DNA of 64,000 bases from Adineta ricciae. Its lineage: Eukaryota > Rotifera > Eurotatoria > Adinetida > Adinetidae. Each line of letters begins with the position of its first letter. The stretch's first letter is position 1. The translations under genes were made by a program, and so were the position numbers. Below the pieces are notes generated by a model. The model worked only from the letters and a program-made list of their open reading frames with translations. It was not told the origin of the DNA and did not search any database. Positions 43,985 through 54,599 of the stretch are shown here, in pieces. The stretch covers positions 248,001 through 312,000 of the forward strand of contig CAJNOJ010000064.1 in assembly GCA_905250025.1 (NCBI GenBank). Reading direction: 5' to 3'.

Positions 43985-45261
43985 ATGGTTATGACCACAA
44001 TTAACGTGGAAAATGATGTACGACGTCGGTACAATCGACGAGTATTTTTTTGCATTCGAATTAAGTAAGTGGAATGCTTATCTTCTGTCTGCACCTATAC
44101 GATAAGCAACCAGTACATCGTTATAAGAAAAATAGATAGTGTGATGACGTCATGCAGTTCAACGTAAAAACTTGTTTTTCTTTCCTTCCAGGGGAGCTGC
44201 CTTGTTACTTGGTTTTTGGGATCTGTTGATTCATTCGGCAGCACTATGTGCGTTGATTTTCATGTTTGGACGAACATCGCAATCGATGCATATAGCTCCA
44301 TCAACTAATAAGGAAGTGTCTCATCAGCTACCCATGGTGTTGGTTGATCCTCACGAACATCCAGTAGTACTTGAAAACAAGAACTTTCTTTCCAGTAATA
44401 TTTTATTGAACCGTATTTTGGAGAAACGAGTGGAAAATCACCCGGAACCACAGATCAATGCACGCAATTTTTATTCACATTTGGATTTTATGACATTTAA
44501 ATGGGCACAATCGCTCAGTCAACGTGAGTCTATTGAAGGTTTTTTCCCGCAATTTATGAAGTGTGCTTTTTTTCTATAGAAGACAAATGTGTGGTTTTCT
44601 TTGTGATTTTTTCCGCAACAGTTCTCATTTTAGCACACATATGTGGAATTTTGACCGTGAGTATTCTATGACACTATTGTGAATCAATCGATTGTTTGAC
44701 GTTTTGTTATTGTAGAATAAACCGTCATATATCGTTCCATATTTCTTAATCAAAGTATTCAATGTCATCGTATCCATTCTGTCAATGTTAGGTTTCTATG
44801 CATACTTACCTGACATCACAGTTTGGCTTCGACTGCAACCCGAATTTCCTTTCAAGCACTATCTACTCGAACTCGATGGTCAAACTCTTCAACTGGTCGT
44901 ATTTACTCTTCTTTTATTCATTATTCTCGCTAAAGTGAATTGCTTTTCTTCGCTTCAATTTCACGGAAATATTTTCGTTTTCTTTTCCAGCTCTACATTG
45001 CTGCTATCGTCTGGTACTGTTATGGATATATAACAGCATTAAACATGGCACGCGCTATCGGCACCATCACTGCTCATGGAGATAGTCCACAACCAATTCT
45101 TGGCGGAGTAAGTTTCATTTTCTGCTCACACTATTGATCATACGTTTGTTTTCTATAAATAGATGTACTCACCACCTAAATATGAAGAAGCAATTAAAGC
45201 GAATCCTCAACAAGAAGAAGATTACGCACCGCCTCCATATACACCTTTACTCTCATCTTAA
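43985..45261 (+). CDS. LAPTM4/5-like lysosomal four-helix membrane protein
   Basis: Six exons with short introns. Exon 1 encodes VENDVRRRYNRRVFFCIRIK; exon 2 starts GAALLLGFWDLLIHSAALCA (helix 1). Later exons give helix 2 (CVVFFVIFSATVLILAHICG), helix 3 (VPYFLIKVFNVIVSILSMLG) and helix 4 (LVVFTLLLFIILAK into LYIAAIVWYCYGYI). The PEFPFK...LLELD spacing matches LAPTM4A, where it reads PDFPYKDDLLALD. The cytosolic tail has two PY motifs, PPKYEEA and PPPYTPLL, which recruit Nedd4-type ubiquitin ligases for sorting to lysosomes. The loop between helices 1 and 2 is longer than in vertebrate LAPTM4. Converges with the TTLL gene. Confidence 0.85.
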
Positions 45262-45556
45262 AAATCTCTATATTTCCGATTTATTTTCTCGTTTGGAGGT
45301 TTATTTTGAATATCTTATCTTCTTTTTGTTCCAAAAAAAAAAAACAACCAAGCACGTATTCTTATGTATGTACGCATGTTTCTTCATAAGCGTGACAAAA
45401 AATGATTGGATGACAACATCTTGCATGTGATTTTTTGTATATATAGATACCTCATTATCGAAATAAAATCAAATTCTACGTTCCCGAGTCAAAACGCTTT
45501 CATTTTATTCACTTCGGAAGAGAAAGGACACTTTGGAGAGAATGCTTCGTTCGTTT

Positions 45557-48500
45557 CTAAGACACTGGAATCCCGGTTATATGTTCGTTATCAGTTTCAA
45601 GCACGGAAGGAGCAGATATATTGGAAGCGGAGTCGAATACTTTCGAATTATGGTTCGTTTCACCGACGTTTGGTTCTTTTCGTTTATGTGAAAGGAAAGT
45701 GTTCTGTATACGACGGAAGAACGGCAAAGTACCTGGTGATTTCAATTCTAAATAGATGAGATGATAAAAAAAAGATGAAATTCTAATCATTTACACTACC
45801 ATCTTCTTCGAAAATACATTCGCCGAGATTGATTTTGGAAACGTGTTCGTCTCTGGCGCCCTTCGTTGATGATGCAGGATCATCAAGTGTTTTTTTATTT
45901 GTTGTGAAATCAACGGATGATTGAGTCATTTCGAGAAAAGTATCTTGATGATCTGTTGACAAATTAATCGAGTCTGACAGTGACTTTTTCGATGAAGTTG
46001 TTGCTGCTGGTGCTGATGCGGGAGCATCAGTCTTGATATTGTTACTACGTGAGACATACGTTCGATTGGTTTTATAAGTTTTGCCTTCCACACGAAGGTC
46101 AATTCCAACATAATTCGGAACCGCAACAAGCGTGCCTTTGTGAATTAGTTCAAAACGGCCTGTATCTTCTGATCGCTCGTATTTTCGATCGATAACGACT
46201 AAAGATGCGTAATCAGCTACTTTCTGAGAAATTCTGCTAACTAATTGATTTACCTTTGCAAGTATCTTCAAGAACAGCATCACACATTTCTGTAGTTACA
46301 GCAGTGCAACGCGCCATGGTTGGACTACAATTGATTTCAATAAGCCATGGCTGAAGATCTTCACCCAACATGAAATCTGCACCGAATAATTCAAAAGAAT
46401 TCTACGAATTGATACGGGAATGTTCGATGTACTTCTAATCAGAGAAGTTCTTACTTTACGTGCATCGATCGTGTCTTGTGCAACGAGCATTGCACATATA
46501 ATTGCTTCTTTCATCGAGGGATAAATAAACGAATCCCATTTCGCAGCTAACTTCTTCGGTCGAAGGTACTTATCAATGAATTCTGCACTCCTCCACATAT
46601 TCTCTCCTAAAGCGAATCACATAAACAGAAATTCACAACACAGGCCGATAATTTCGTACGTGGTAAATCCGAGTGTCGAGTGGCATTGTTCTTATAGTGT
46701 TTTTGTATGGCATGATTACATAAATGTACATTTTGTTGACGCGTTGCTAAACTAAAATATTCCGTACAAAAACGAAAATAACAGTCTTTGTACATCCATA
46801 TTGTTAACGGATTCCAATCGGTAACCAGAAACCATTGACGGATGTCGAATTTTACATTGTGAATCAATAATGGCCGTTCGATGTACTTCTGAACAATGAA
46901 TTTCGCTTTATCAGTGACAGTTGAAGTGCAAAGTTTTAACATGTCATCAAGACGATCATAAACAACAATCCCTAAATGATTGGAGAATGAATTCGGGAGT
47001 GTTCTTATCGAACAAACCTCGCCCGCGAGATTTTGCTCCGGGTTTTGATATCCAAATGTTTCTTGTCCCATCAATGCGATATTGTGGCCAATGGTGTTCG
47101 ACATTTTTCAAGCATTGTTCAACTCTACTTGAGTAGGTTTTCATTCCGTCAATTTCCGCATAGAAACTAATGAGATATGATAAAAATTTATCAGTGAACG
47201 ACTCGAATCTTACTGTGATGCAGCATAAAACTGTTCGATAAACTGTGTCCATTGTTCATCCGTCGAGGCTTTTTGTGATGCTAATTTTATGTCAATATCT
47301 TCGTGATTACGTGCCGCCGTAAATTGTTCGACTTTATTCAAAGCAAATTCAATGAATGACGATGGAACAGTTTGTAACGATGGCTGGCCTGAACAAAAAT
47401 TCATGTGAGGCGTTGAGCTCTCAAAACGAGTGATTCTTACTTAAACTCATGTCGAGACTTGAATTGATGTTCGGCTCAAGAATTCCTTTGCAGCGATTTC
47501 GAATAAGTTTGAGAAAACTGATACACGCTGTTAGACGATAATCATCTAAATAGAGCAAATGAGACAAAGAGCTTTCGGAAAAGGTTCATCGTACCAATAA
47601 ATGCGGTTCGTTCATCATCGTGAGTTAGTTTGTAACATCGAGGATAGAATTCATCTGCACTACCTGAATGAAACCATGGCAAATTTTTCAAAACCGTGCA
47701 AAGTCCAACCTGAATAAACGAATAGCGAAGAAACTACGACTTCGAACTGAACATATCTTTCCACATACTTTCGTAGTTAAGCAGCCATTTCGTTCGAAAT
47801 GATTGACCATTTGATCTCTATTCAAGAGACTTGTATCATACGTTGCCAGAACTGTCCATACGAGATCCGGTGCCGCTGTTTTAACCATACGTGAAAGAAT
47901 ACCATAATAACCATCGTTTTCTTCCCATGGAGGAGTTTGATTTTCCTCACTGTCAGCAGGAAGTTCTTCTGAAAAGTTGAGTAGAACAATAAATGAATCG
48001 TTTCATCATTATCACACACCGTAATCAATATCGCCAACGATGGCATCATCATCGTCATCGTCATCATCACTTTTAGCGTTTCTCTTGCTGGATCTCTTTT
48101 TCTCATGAACGGATGGGAATAGGAGAGTACGATCAAATTTCTCTACCCAGCCACGACTAAACACAATGACGTTCAAATTAATCCGAATTGAAAAACTGTT
48201 CAATTACCGTCTTAAGGATTCCCGTAAAGCTGGATATGTACCATTAATGGTAAAGATCTTATGTTCCTATGTATAGCACCAACATAGAGCCAATTTGTTT
48301 TAGAAAAAATTCGATATCATACTCTCATGGCGCGTTCCGCTTCTTCCCGTGCAAGTTTTAATCGTTCTGAATTGACTGGTTCATTGATAACAGTAGATCG
48401 TTTCGGTGGTGATTCAACTCGGCGAACAACTTTAGGTGGAGACTTCGGTTTCAGTATCATAGGCGCACGACGAGTAGGCCGGATCACAATTGGAGCAAGT

Positions 48501-49166
48501 ACTGGCGCGGGTGGTAATGACGGTGGTGAAGCCACGGGTGATGGTGCCAATTCTTGAATTTCAACCTTCGTTGATTCCGATTGTTTAACTTGAATTGCGG
48601 GAGGTGCAGAACCTCGTGAACCATGTTTGACTGTTCGTACTGGCGCGCGTACAGCTGGAAGTTTAGTTCGTCTTGGTAACGACGAACCGTATGCCTGAAT
48701 AAGTTTTGCCAAACGACTATTGAATTGATTTTCTATTCAAGACAATGAAATCCGAAAGTGCTTATAGAGAAAATCGATTGATGATATCGACCTTTTGCAC
48801 GTACGATTGATATATCCTTTTGTCTAGGCGATGATGGCTCATCGACGGCTGACTGCGTATCTGAATTCGATTTCTGAGTGTCTAGCTGTTGTTTAGGTCG
48901 TTTATCACGTGTATACCAATCACGATAATTTGCCGCTGCCAACTCTTTCTAAAACAATGGAAAACAAAGAATAACCTTGCACACTCCGATTCGTAATCAT
49001 TTACTAATTCTGCTAGTCGTTGCGTGTGTTTCGATTGTCGTTCATAAAAATTCGATAGAAGATTTTGAGCGATTTCATTACTCTTGTCATTTAATTTTGG
49101 TTTGAATGTGAACAAATTCGAGTCAACAACTGGATATGCCTCTGCATGACTGGTCATACTTGCCAT
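45557..49166 (-). CDS. Tubulin monoglycylase, TTLL3/8 type
   Basis: Adds glycine to tubulin tails in cilia using ATP. About fifteen short exons. The N-terminal part is disordered and Pro-rich ([20 protein letters not shown]). The catalytic region has the TTLL3/8 order: [18 protein letters not shown] near [30 protein letters not shown], then [18 protein letters not shown]. After these come [51 protein letters not shown] and [20 protein letters not shown] with NCSPTMARC (ATP/Mg site). A 52 bp intron (GTAGTG...TTTAG) joins ...FEEDG to an [15 protein letters not shown] exon, so I extend the gene to 45557. Without that splice it would stop at 45783. The gene is one of four cilia-related genes in the window. 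Confidence 0.85.
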
Positions 49167-49869
49167 TCGGAGTCGAATATTTTCCGCACCAAAAAAGAAA
49201 CTTTTTCGCGTGTCAGCTGTTTTTCTATTTGTTTAGATCGAAAAGTCTCTATGTGAACACAAGTTTGATTTCAACTTTCTTTTCTCTCTTTTCATTAACA
49301 ACGTGTAAAACATCCATGCACGTAAAAGAGAACTTTTGTCATTTTTTTTTCTCCTTTTCAAAACAATGTAAACGAGAAAAAGGAAAGAATTGAAGACAAA
49401 TGAATTCATTCGGAGTGAAGTTTCATAGCAACGCCTCTCGCCAAACGAAGAATAGTCCATTGATTAGATATAAACTGGAATTTCAGCAGAAAAGAGATCA
49501 ACGCTTTGAATATCGTTTACTTAGCACTTGTATTTACAAGAGTACATCTCAATTAAATAACAACCAGCAGCCCGAATGGAGTTTTTTCTACGAATATCAG
49601 TAACGACTATAAAGTTTTGAATGAAATTTTAGCAGTCATTCCAACTTATGATTATGCAACGTTTATCGGGAACTGCGTCATGCAAAGACAGATTTTTTTT
49701 CTTCCTCGGTATAAAAGCACGTGCGAAAAAAACAGTTGCATATATGAGTTCTTCGTCTTGTCGTCGATTCTGTTTGCTCGAATCTCTTTAATAAATCATT
49801 ACTGTTCTCAATTGTTGGAAAAAATCAATTCTCTTTTGCCGCGAAAGTTTCACTCACCCTTCACGAAAC
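49167..49869. other. Divergent intergenic region
   Basis: About 700 bp between the TTLL gene (minus) and the ADP-ribosylglycohydrolase-like gene (plus). Apart from the X-box-like motif, only short open frames of low-complexity sequence. Confidence 0.45.
49420..49432 (+). promoter_or_regulatory. X-box-like motif upstream of the TTLL3/8 gene
   Basis: GTTTCATAGCAAC fits the RFX X-box with a one-base spacer at 12 of 13 positions and shares 11 of 13 bases with the motif in the CCDC42/RSPH1 promoter. It lies about 255 bp upstream of the TTLL ATG. RFX-dependent ciliary expression is inferred. Confidence 0.45.
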
Positions 49870-50748
49870 ATGAGTACCGTGTGGGCACGATGCGAAGGAG
49901 CTTTCATCGGACATGCTATTGCATCTCAGTATGATCCGTCTATCTTTATGGCATTAAATGTAGCCGAAAGTCTTATTCAATTCAAAGAATATAATGGACC
50001 AGACATTCTCGCGAGGCACTTGTACTTATATCATACAAAACGGTGTGAAGTTGGTGAAATCACGAAGTATATCTATCAAGCAGCATCGACAAGTATTAGT
50101 TCACGATCACCGACTAGTCGAGAAACTTTTCGTTTTAATCCAACGATAATCAATGGATTCGTACAATCAGCGCATGACAAAACCGGTGGATATACCGCTA
50201 GTTGTGGGCCAGCACAACGCTCATATCCATTGGCTTTTTGTGCAAATATTACAGATGATAATCTAGTTGATGTAGCAATGCAAGAAGCTAGATTAACTCA
50301 TCAAAGCCCTATAGCAGGTCAAGTTGCTGTAATTGTAAATAGTATTTGCCGATCTCTTCTTCGAAATCACAATTGGCAAGCCGCTGTGAATTCAGCATTT
50401 ACACAAGCACGCCTGCACGACGATGTGAAAAATATTCTAATGCGGCACGGTCGCTGGCCAAATCCTCTTGTGGAAACACACCCAGCATATGCACCGACGA
50501 TACTGAATAGTGTCCTGCACTATGTGTCGGCATCGAGAAGTGCTGCTGAAGCGTTGGAACTTGCGAAATATGCGAAAAATAAACATTATTGTCTACCAAT
50601 TGTTGGCATATTAGCTGGAGCACGATGGGGAGTACCTGAGGACATGTATAGGTCACATATGGACAATTTGGATCTGACAGCAATGCGAACAGCAGCTAAT
50701 AAGTTAATCGATCTTTGGCCTGTTAGTCGTACTGATGTATCTGTTTGA
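49870..50748 (+). CDS. ADP-ribosylglycohydrolase-like protein with degenerate metal site
   Basis: 292-residue single-exon protein with the all-helical ADP-ribosylglycohydrolase (DraG/ARH) fold. It has the N-terminal small-residue helix (CEGAFIGHAIASQYDP), GGYTASCGPAQRSYPLAFCA, TDDNLVDVAMQEARLTHQSP, GQVAVIVNSICRSLL and the C-terminal GILAGARWGVPEDM. Active members place Asp pairs for two Mg2+ in GDALG near the N-terminus and in a DxD motif before the final GAxxGA helix. Here the former reads GHAIA and the latter region NKHYCLPIVG, so catalysis by the standard mechanism looks unlikely. It could act as a binding protein, as proposed for crystallin J1 relatives. The lack of introns contrasts with most neighbours. 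AATAAA follows the stop within a few bases. Confidence 0.75.
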   Translation: MSTVWARCEGAFIGHAIASQYDPSIFMALNVAESLIQFKEYNGPDILARHLYLYHTKRCEVGEITKYIYQAASTSISSRSPTSRETFRFNPTIINGFVQSAHDKTGGYTASCGPAQRSYPLAFCANITDDNLVDVAMQEARLTHQSPIAGQVAVIVNSICRSLLRNHNWQAAVNSAFTQARLHDDVKNILMRHGRWPNPLVETHPAYAPTILNSVLHYVSASRSAAEALELAKYAKNKHYCLPIVGILAGARWGVPEDMYRSHMDNLDLTAMRTAANKLIDLWPVSRTDVSV

Positions 50749-50978
50749 ATAATAAATCATCGAAATTTCTTTGCAAAACTTTTAATATTTGGACTTTATT
50801 CTCGAGAGTATCGGTAAGTCGATATGCGCGTATAGAACAAAAAAACATAGAGTCTAGTATATTAGAAGTTTATATATTAGCATGAAAGAATAAAATATTC
50901 AAGCAAACATGAATGCCAGGAAAAAATCATAAAGAAAAGTGTTTGATTAGAAGCGAACGAGATAGTTTGTCTTATAGA

Positions 50979-52144
50979 TTAGATGCTTTGGGTTGTTAGT
51001 ACGCTTGGTAAGAATTTTTCAGTCATGTGTAGCATTGCTTTGGGTATCCAATGAATTCCGCCATCGGGAACGTGTTCGAACGGTTGTTCGACAGCAAAAA
51101 GTTTCGCAAATCGATACCACCACCGAAGTGGTGCAAGAACTTGATGTGCTAAGTTATGACTGACGACACTCGAATAGCACGAAGCAGCCATATCATTGAC
51201 GATCAATGTTCCTGAAGAAGAACAAACGTATAGAAAAGAAGTTCTTTAAGAAAAAAAAACAAAGTTTACCATGGCTGGTCATTGGTGTGAAATAACCCAC
51301 ACGATATTCTTCACTGACGTTTCGTACCGTAGCCGGTTGAAGTTGACCTTCGACATGAATGAACACAGTGTCGCGTGATTTGATTTGGTTGGCAGGAATG
51401 AATTGATCATTGTGGTTGACAGCAATGAAATGATTACCGGTTAGACTTACTCGATGGCCGGTTTCCGTTTCGATTGAGTAGAACAAAGCTAAATAGATCA
51501 GATCAGTTCAAGCAAAATGTTTTCATTAGTACAAACCTGGACGTTTTGGTTGACTGTCCAACATCATGATAATTTCGTCTTCTTCGATTTGTTTTTGACT
51601 ATTCATAACAAGTACACGATCACCTGGTCGAAGTTCACTTAGAAGTTTGCGTTCACCATTTGCCATTGAGACAAAATCGTCACCGGAAAAGCATTTTGGA
51701 TTTCCTAACATCAGAGTTCTTTGTGTGTCTATTCAGAAGAAGAGAACAATCTCATCACTTACGACGAAGTGGACATTCATCGGGTTCTGGTAGACCGGGA
51801 TTGACGCAGCACCATTGAGCCAGATTTTGTAATTCAGTGAGACCACCTTCCGCTGCCTAAACACGTCACATTCAACGAAAAGCATCATACTAAACATCTC
51901 GTATTACCCATCCACCAATACAGTTTCTTGTTTTGGTTTTAAAACATTCCATGTATCGTTCGGCTAGATTACAAAATAGTTTCAAATTACCCTTTGCTGC
52001 TTGTATGATAGCTTGAACATCCAATTGTGCACATTCAGCTAGTTGTACTGGATCTTCTTCGACTGGACATGGTGCTTGGCCGCGTGCTAAGTGAACGATT
52101 ACACTTATGAATACACAGGCAGCGAGAGATTTCGAGCTGAGCAT
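50979..52144 (-). CDS. Secreted Hog protein: Hedgehog-type Hint domain without a Hedge domain
   Basis: Signal peptide (ends ARGQAP), then a Cys-containing N-terminal region over two exons (VQLAECAQLDVQAI, KTRNCIGGW, LAQWCCVNPGLPEPDECP). The Hint domain starts at KCFSGDDFVSMANGERKLL with the catalytic Cys. It continues ELRPGDRVLVMNS, LFYSIETETGHRVSLTGNHF (TxxH motif) and AVNHNDQFIPANQIKSRDTV. It ends EYRVGYFTPMTSHGTLIVND, then MAASCYSSVVSHNLAHQVL and a Hedgehog-like C-terminal helical tail (sterol-recognition-like). Hint domains cleave themselves from the upstream part. The N-terminal part is not the Hedgehog signal. Hog-only proteins of this kind are known in other animals. Receptor and role here are unknown. 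Confidence 0.8.
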
Positions 52145-52638
52145 CTTCTTCTTTCGTTTCTTTTTTGAAAATCAATGAAGATGATGATTTGATATAAGAA
52201 TATATAGATAATCCTCTATTTTTCTACTCCTACATTTCACTATGTCAATAAACAAGAAAATAAGTACAATGGCAATGCATACATACATATATTTGATTAT
52301 GATTGTTAGAAGAAGATAATTGAAAACACCGATTCAATATTATCATTCATCCTCCGTTCGTTTTAGTTTTTGATTAGTACTTTTAAATTAGATTGTTAAA
52401 TATACTCGAATAACTCAAAAGCAAATAGATAAAGCGAAATCGAGGATTGACCATCGTTTTATTAGAATTCAGAAAAGAAAAAAGAAGTGATGAATAAAAT
52501 TATATAACAAGAAAAAATTGTTTGATTTTTTTTTCTTTATTTAAATATTCGAAACATTTGCGATCAAGGAATCATCTGTTTTTCCCATAGAAACAAATCG
52601 TTCCTTCTGCGCAGTCCTGCTTTGCTTTTGTTCATCGA
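52145..52638. other. Intergenic stretch, no gene seen
   Basis: About 490 bp upstream of the Hog gene and downstream of the EF-hand gene, AT-rich, with no recognisable element. Confidence 0.4.
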
Positions 52639-53649
52639 TTACATTATCGACCAAGGCGCACACTGCAAATCACCAACTTGTCCTGATAAACATTGTCCTT
52701 GTGTGTTGACTACGCATGGTGATTGATTACTATCAACCGATATGACTATTGGAGGTGAACTATTGCAGATAGCTGGCGTTTGCTGAATGGTAGTCGGTGG
52801 AAGAGAGATAATTTGCGGTTGAGCAAGAGCAGATATACTAGGTTGCTGAATACAAGCGGAATTCGCAATATTTCCATGTATTAGACTACTGAATGCTTCA
52901 GGAAAGCCATATTGACCAAGACAGCTATTGCAGTCATATGTATCTGTTCGAAGGACGTCTCGGAATGCGCCAACGAATTCAGGAAAATCGATGAAACCAT
53001 CATGGTTTCGATCGATAGCAATAAAGATGTTTTCAATGGCTCGATCGATATTTTCGTTATTAGCATCGACGAGTGCTTCGCGCAGTAATTGCCGGAAAAC
53101 AACACGATCGATCTTTGTTAATCCACCTCGTGTTAAATTTAGATACTCTCGATGAAGAAGAGCAATATCAGCTGGATTCAATCCAGATATGTTAGCTACA
53201 GCTGCATAGTCTGAATCGCGATAACCGCGATAGCCAAACGGACTGGCGTGTGGATAAGGATAGGACATTCGGTGTAAAATAGGACTTGGAGGTGGAGTAC
53301 CAGGCCGATTACCACCGTAGAATAAAGGTGGTGGTGACAATGGGTATGGAGCTCCGTAGGATGGTCCTGAAGCATTGACAAGTGGAGGGCCGCCATAGGA
53401 TCGTGGACTTGGAGAACGGCCTCGATACATTTGAGATTGTAGATTTTGAATTGTTCGTTGAGCCTCTTCGTATTGTCGTAGCTGTCTCCGATTGAGTGAC
53501 GACGGGCCAGTAAGGCCAGTCATGACTGGACTCGCTGGTCGTGGTGGTGGTAATAGAACACTTGATGGCGGTGGATATTGTTGTGGATAATTTGGCAATG
53601 ATGGCAAAGGGACAATGGGCTGTTTGCGACGTGACGAACCTCCACCCAT
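52639..53649 (-). CDS. EF-hand protein with Pro-rich N-terminus and likely N-myristoylation
   Basis: 336-residue single-exon protein. MGGGSSRRK is a strong N-myristoylation signal. The first ~150 residues are Pro/Ser/Tyr-rich and disordered. Residues about 160-255 resemble a calcium-sensor EF-hand module: NPADIALLHREYLNL and FRQLLREALVDANNENIDRA. These are followed by one canonical loop (DRNHDGFIDFPE), then EFVGAFRDVLRTDTYDC. Only this loop has all calcium-coordinating positions; the others are degenerate. The C-terminus is Gln/Pro/Ser-rich with several Cys. The layout suggests a membrane-attached calcium sensor. I cannot name a family; neuronal calcium sensors are the nearest general match. 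Confidence 0.7.
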   Translation of the reverse strand: MGGGSSRRKQPIVPLPSLPNYPQQYPPPSSVLLPPPRPASPVMTGLTGPSSLNRRQLRQYEEAQRTIQNLQSQMYRGRSPSPRSYGGPPLVNASGPSYGAPYPLSPPPLFYGGNRPGTPPPSPILHRMSYPYPHASPFGYRGYRDSDYAAVANISGLNPADIALLHREYLNLTRGGLTKIDRVVFRQLLREALVDANNENIDRAIENIFIAIDRNHDGFIDFPEFVGAFRDVLRTDTYDCNSCLGQYGFPEAFSSLIHGNIANSACIQQPSISALAQPQIISLPPTTIQQTPAICNSSPPIVISVDSNQSPCVVNTQGQCLSGQVGDLQCAPWSIM

Positions 53650-54599
53650 TGATTATTTTAGTTCTGACTTAAGTGCGTTTACTAATCAGCTAGCAGTAGA
53701 GGTGGCGGTACCCCGAACACAGTGACAATCAGAATATGGTAAGAGGAAAAAATGCTTGTTACACTTGATTGAACCTCATATCGATAGATGCAAATGGGTA
53801 AAATAAGTCTGTCTTTGCTTCACCTGCCAAGGTTTACATCAATAAGCGTATGCTTATTTCATGTACTACAAAAGCAACGACCTTCGTTCCCTTCTGTGAT
53901 TAATAACTATAACCAAAATGGACAAAAGGCGAATGTTAACCTTGTACAAACGAAAAATCTTTTTTCATCCGTCGTGTGTGCCACGAACCTCGAAAACAGT
54001 GCCTTTTTATCTTATTCTTTTTCTTTTTTATTTGAACTTTGTTCTTACACGAATCGAATATCCAGCAAAGACAAGAGAAAACGTTTTTGTGAAGAACAGA
54101 GGGAACAGAAGAAACGAAAAGGTTTGTTTAGAAGCGTGTCCGTGTGTGTGTATATATATGCTGGTTCATAAACAAGATCAAAAAAAAGCAAAAACGAAAG
54201 AAGAAGAAGAAGGAGAAGAAGACGAAAAAAGAATACTGTGTTTTAGTAAATATCCAAAAAACCGGTGAATATCAAACAACAACAACAATAACAAACAAGA
54301 TCTTTGTTTTGAATGACATCAAAAGAAAAGAAAATCAACGTCCAAAAAATATCTGAGATGATGATGCTCGATAAACAGCAAAAATAATTCATAGAAAAAA
54401 ACACGTTTTCTTTTTGTGAACTTATATCTTTGCATCACACAGATATATATGTATATACGCTTAAATATGTCTGAGATAGAAAGTTAACAAAAAAAAACGA
54501 GCAAATTATACACACGCACGTTCAGTAAAGGAACTGACGGAGGGAGGGAAGGGAAGACAAAACTGTACAGTATGTTAGCTTTGAATATGCTTGGTTTGT
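53650..54599. other. Intergenic stretch, no gene seen
   Basis: About 950 bp. Overlapping plus-strand open frames of 70-127 codons at 53788-54356 are rich in Lys/Glu/Phe with no domain or splice support. The right part is probably the 3' untranslated region of the RRM gene. Confidence 0.45.

Noticed and set aside
53788..54356. Overlapping plus-strand frames up to 127 codons
   Set aside because: Low-complexity Lys/Glu/Phe sequence without domain or splice support; overlaps probable untranslated and intergenic DNA.
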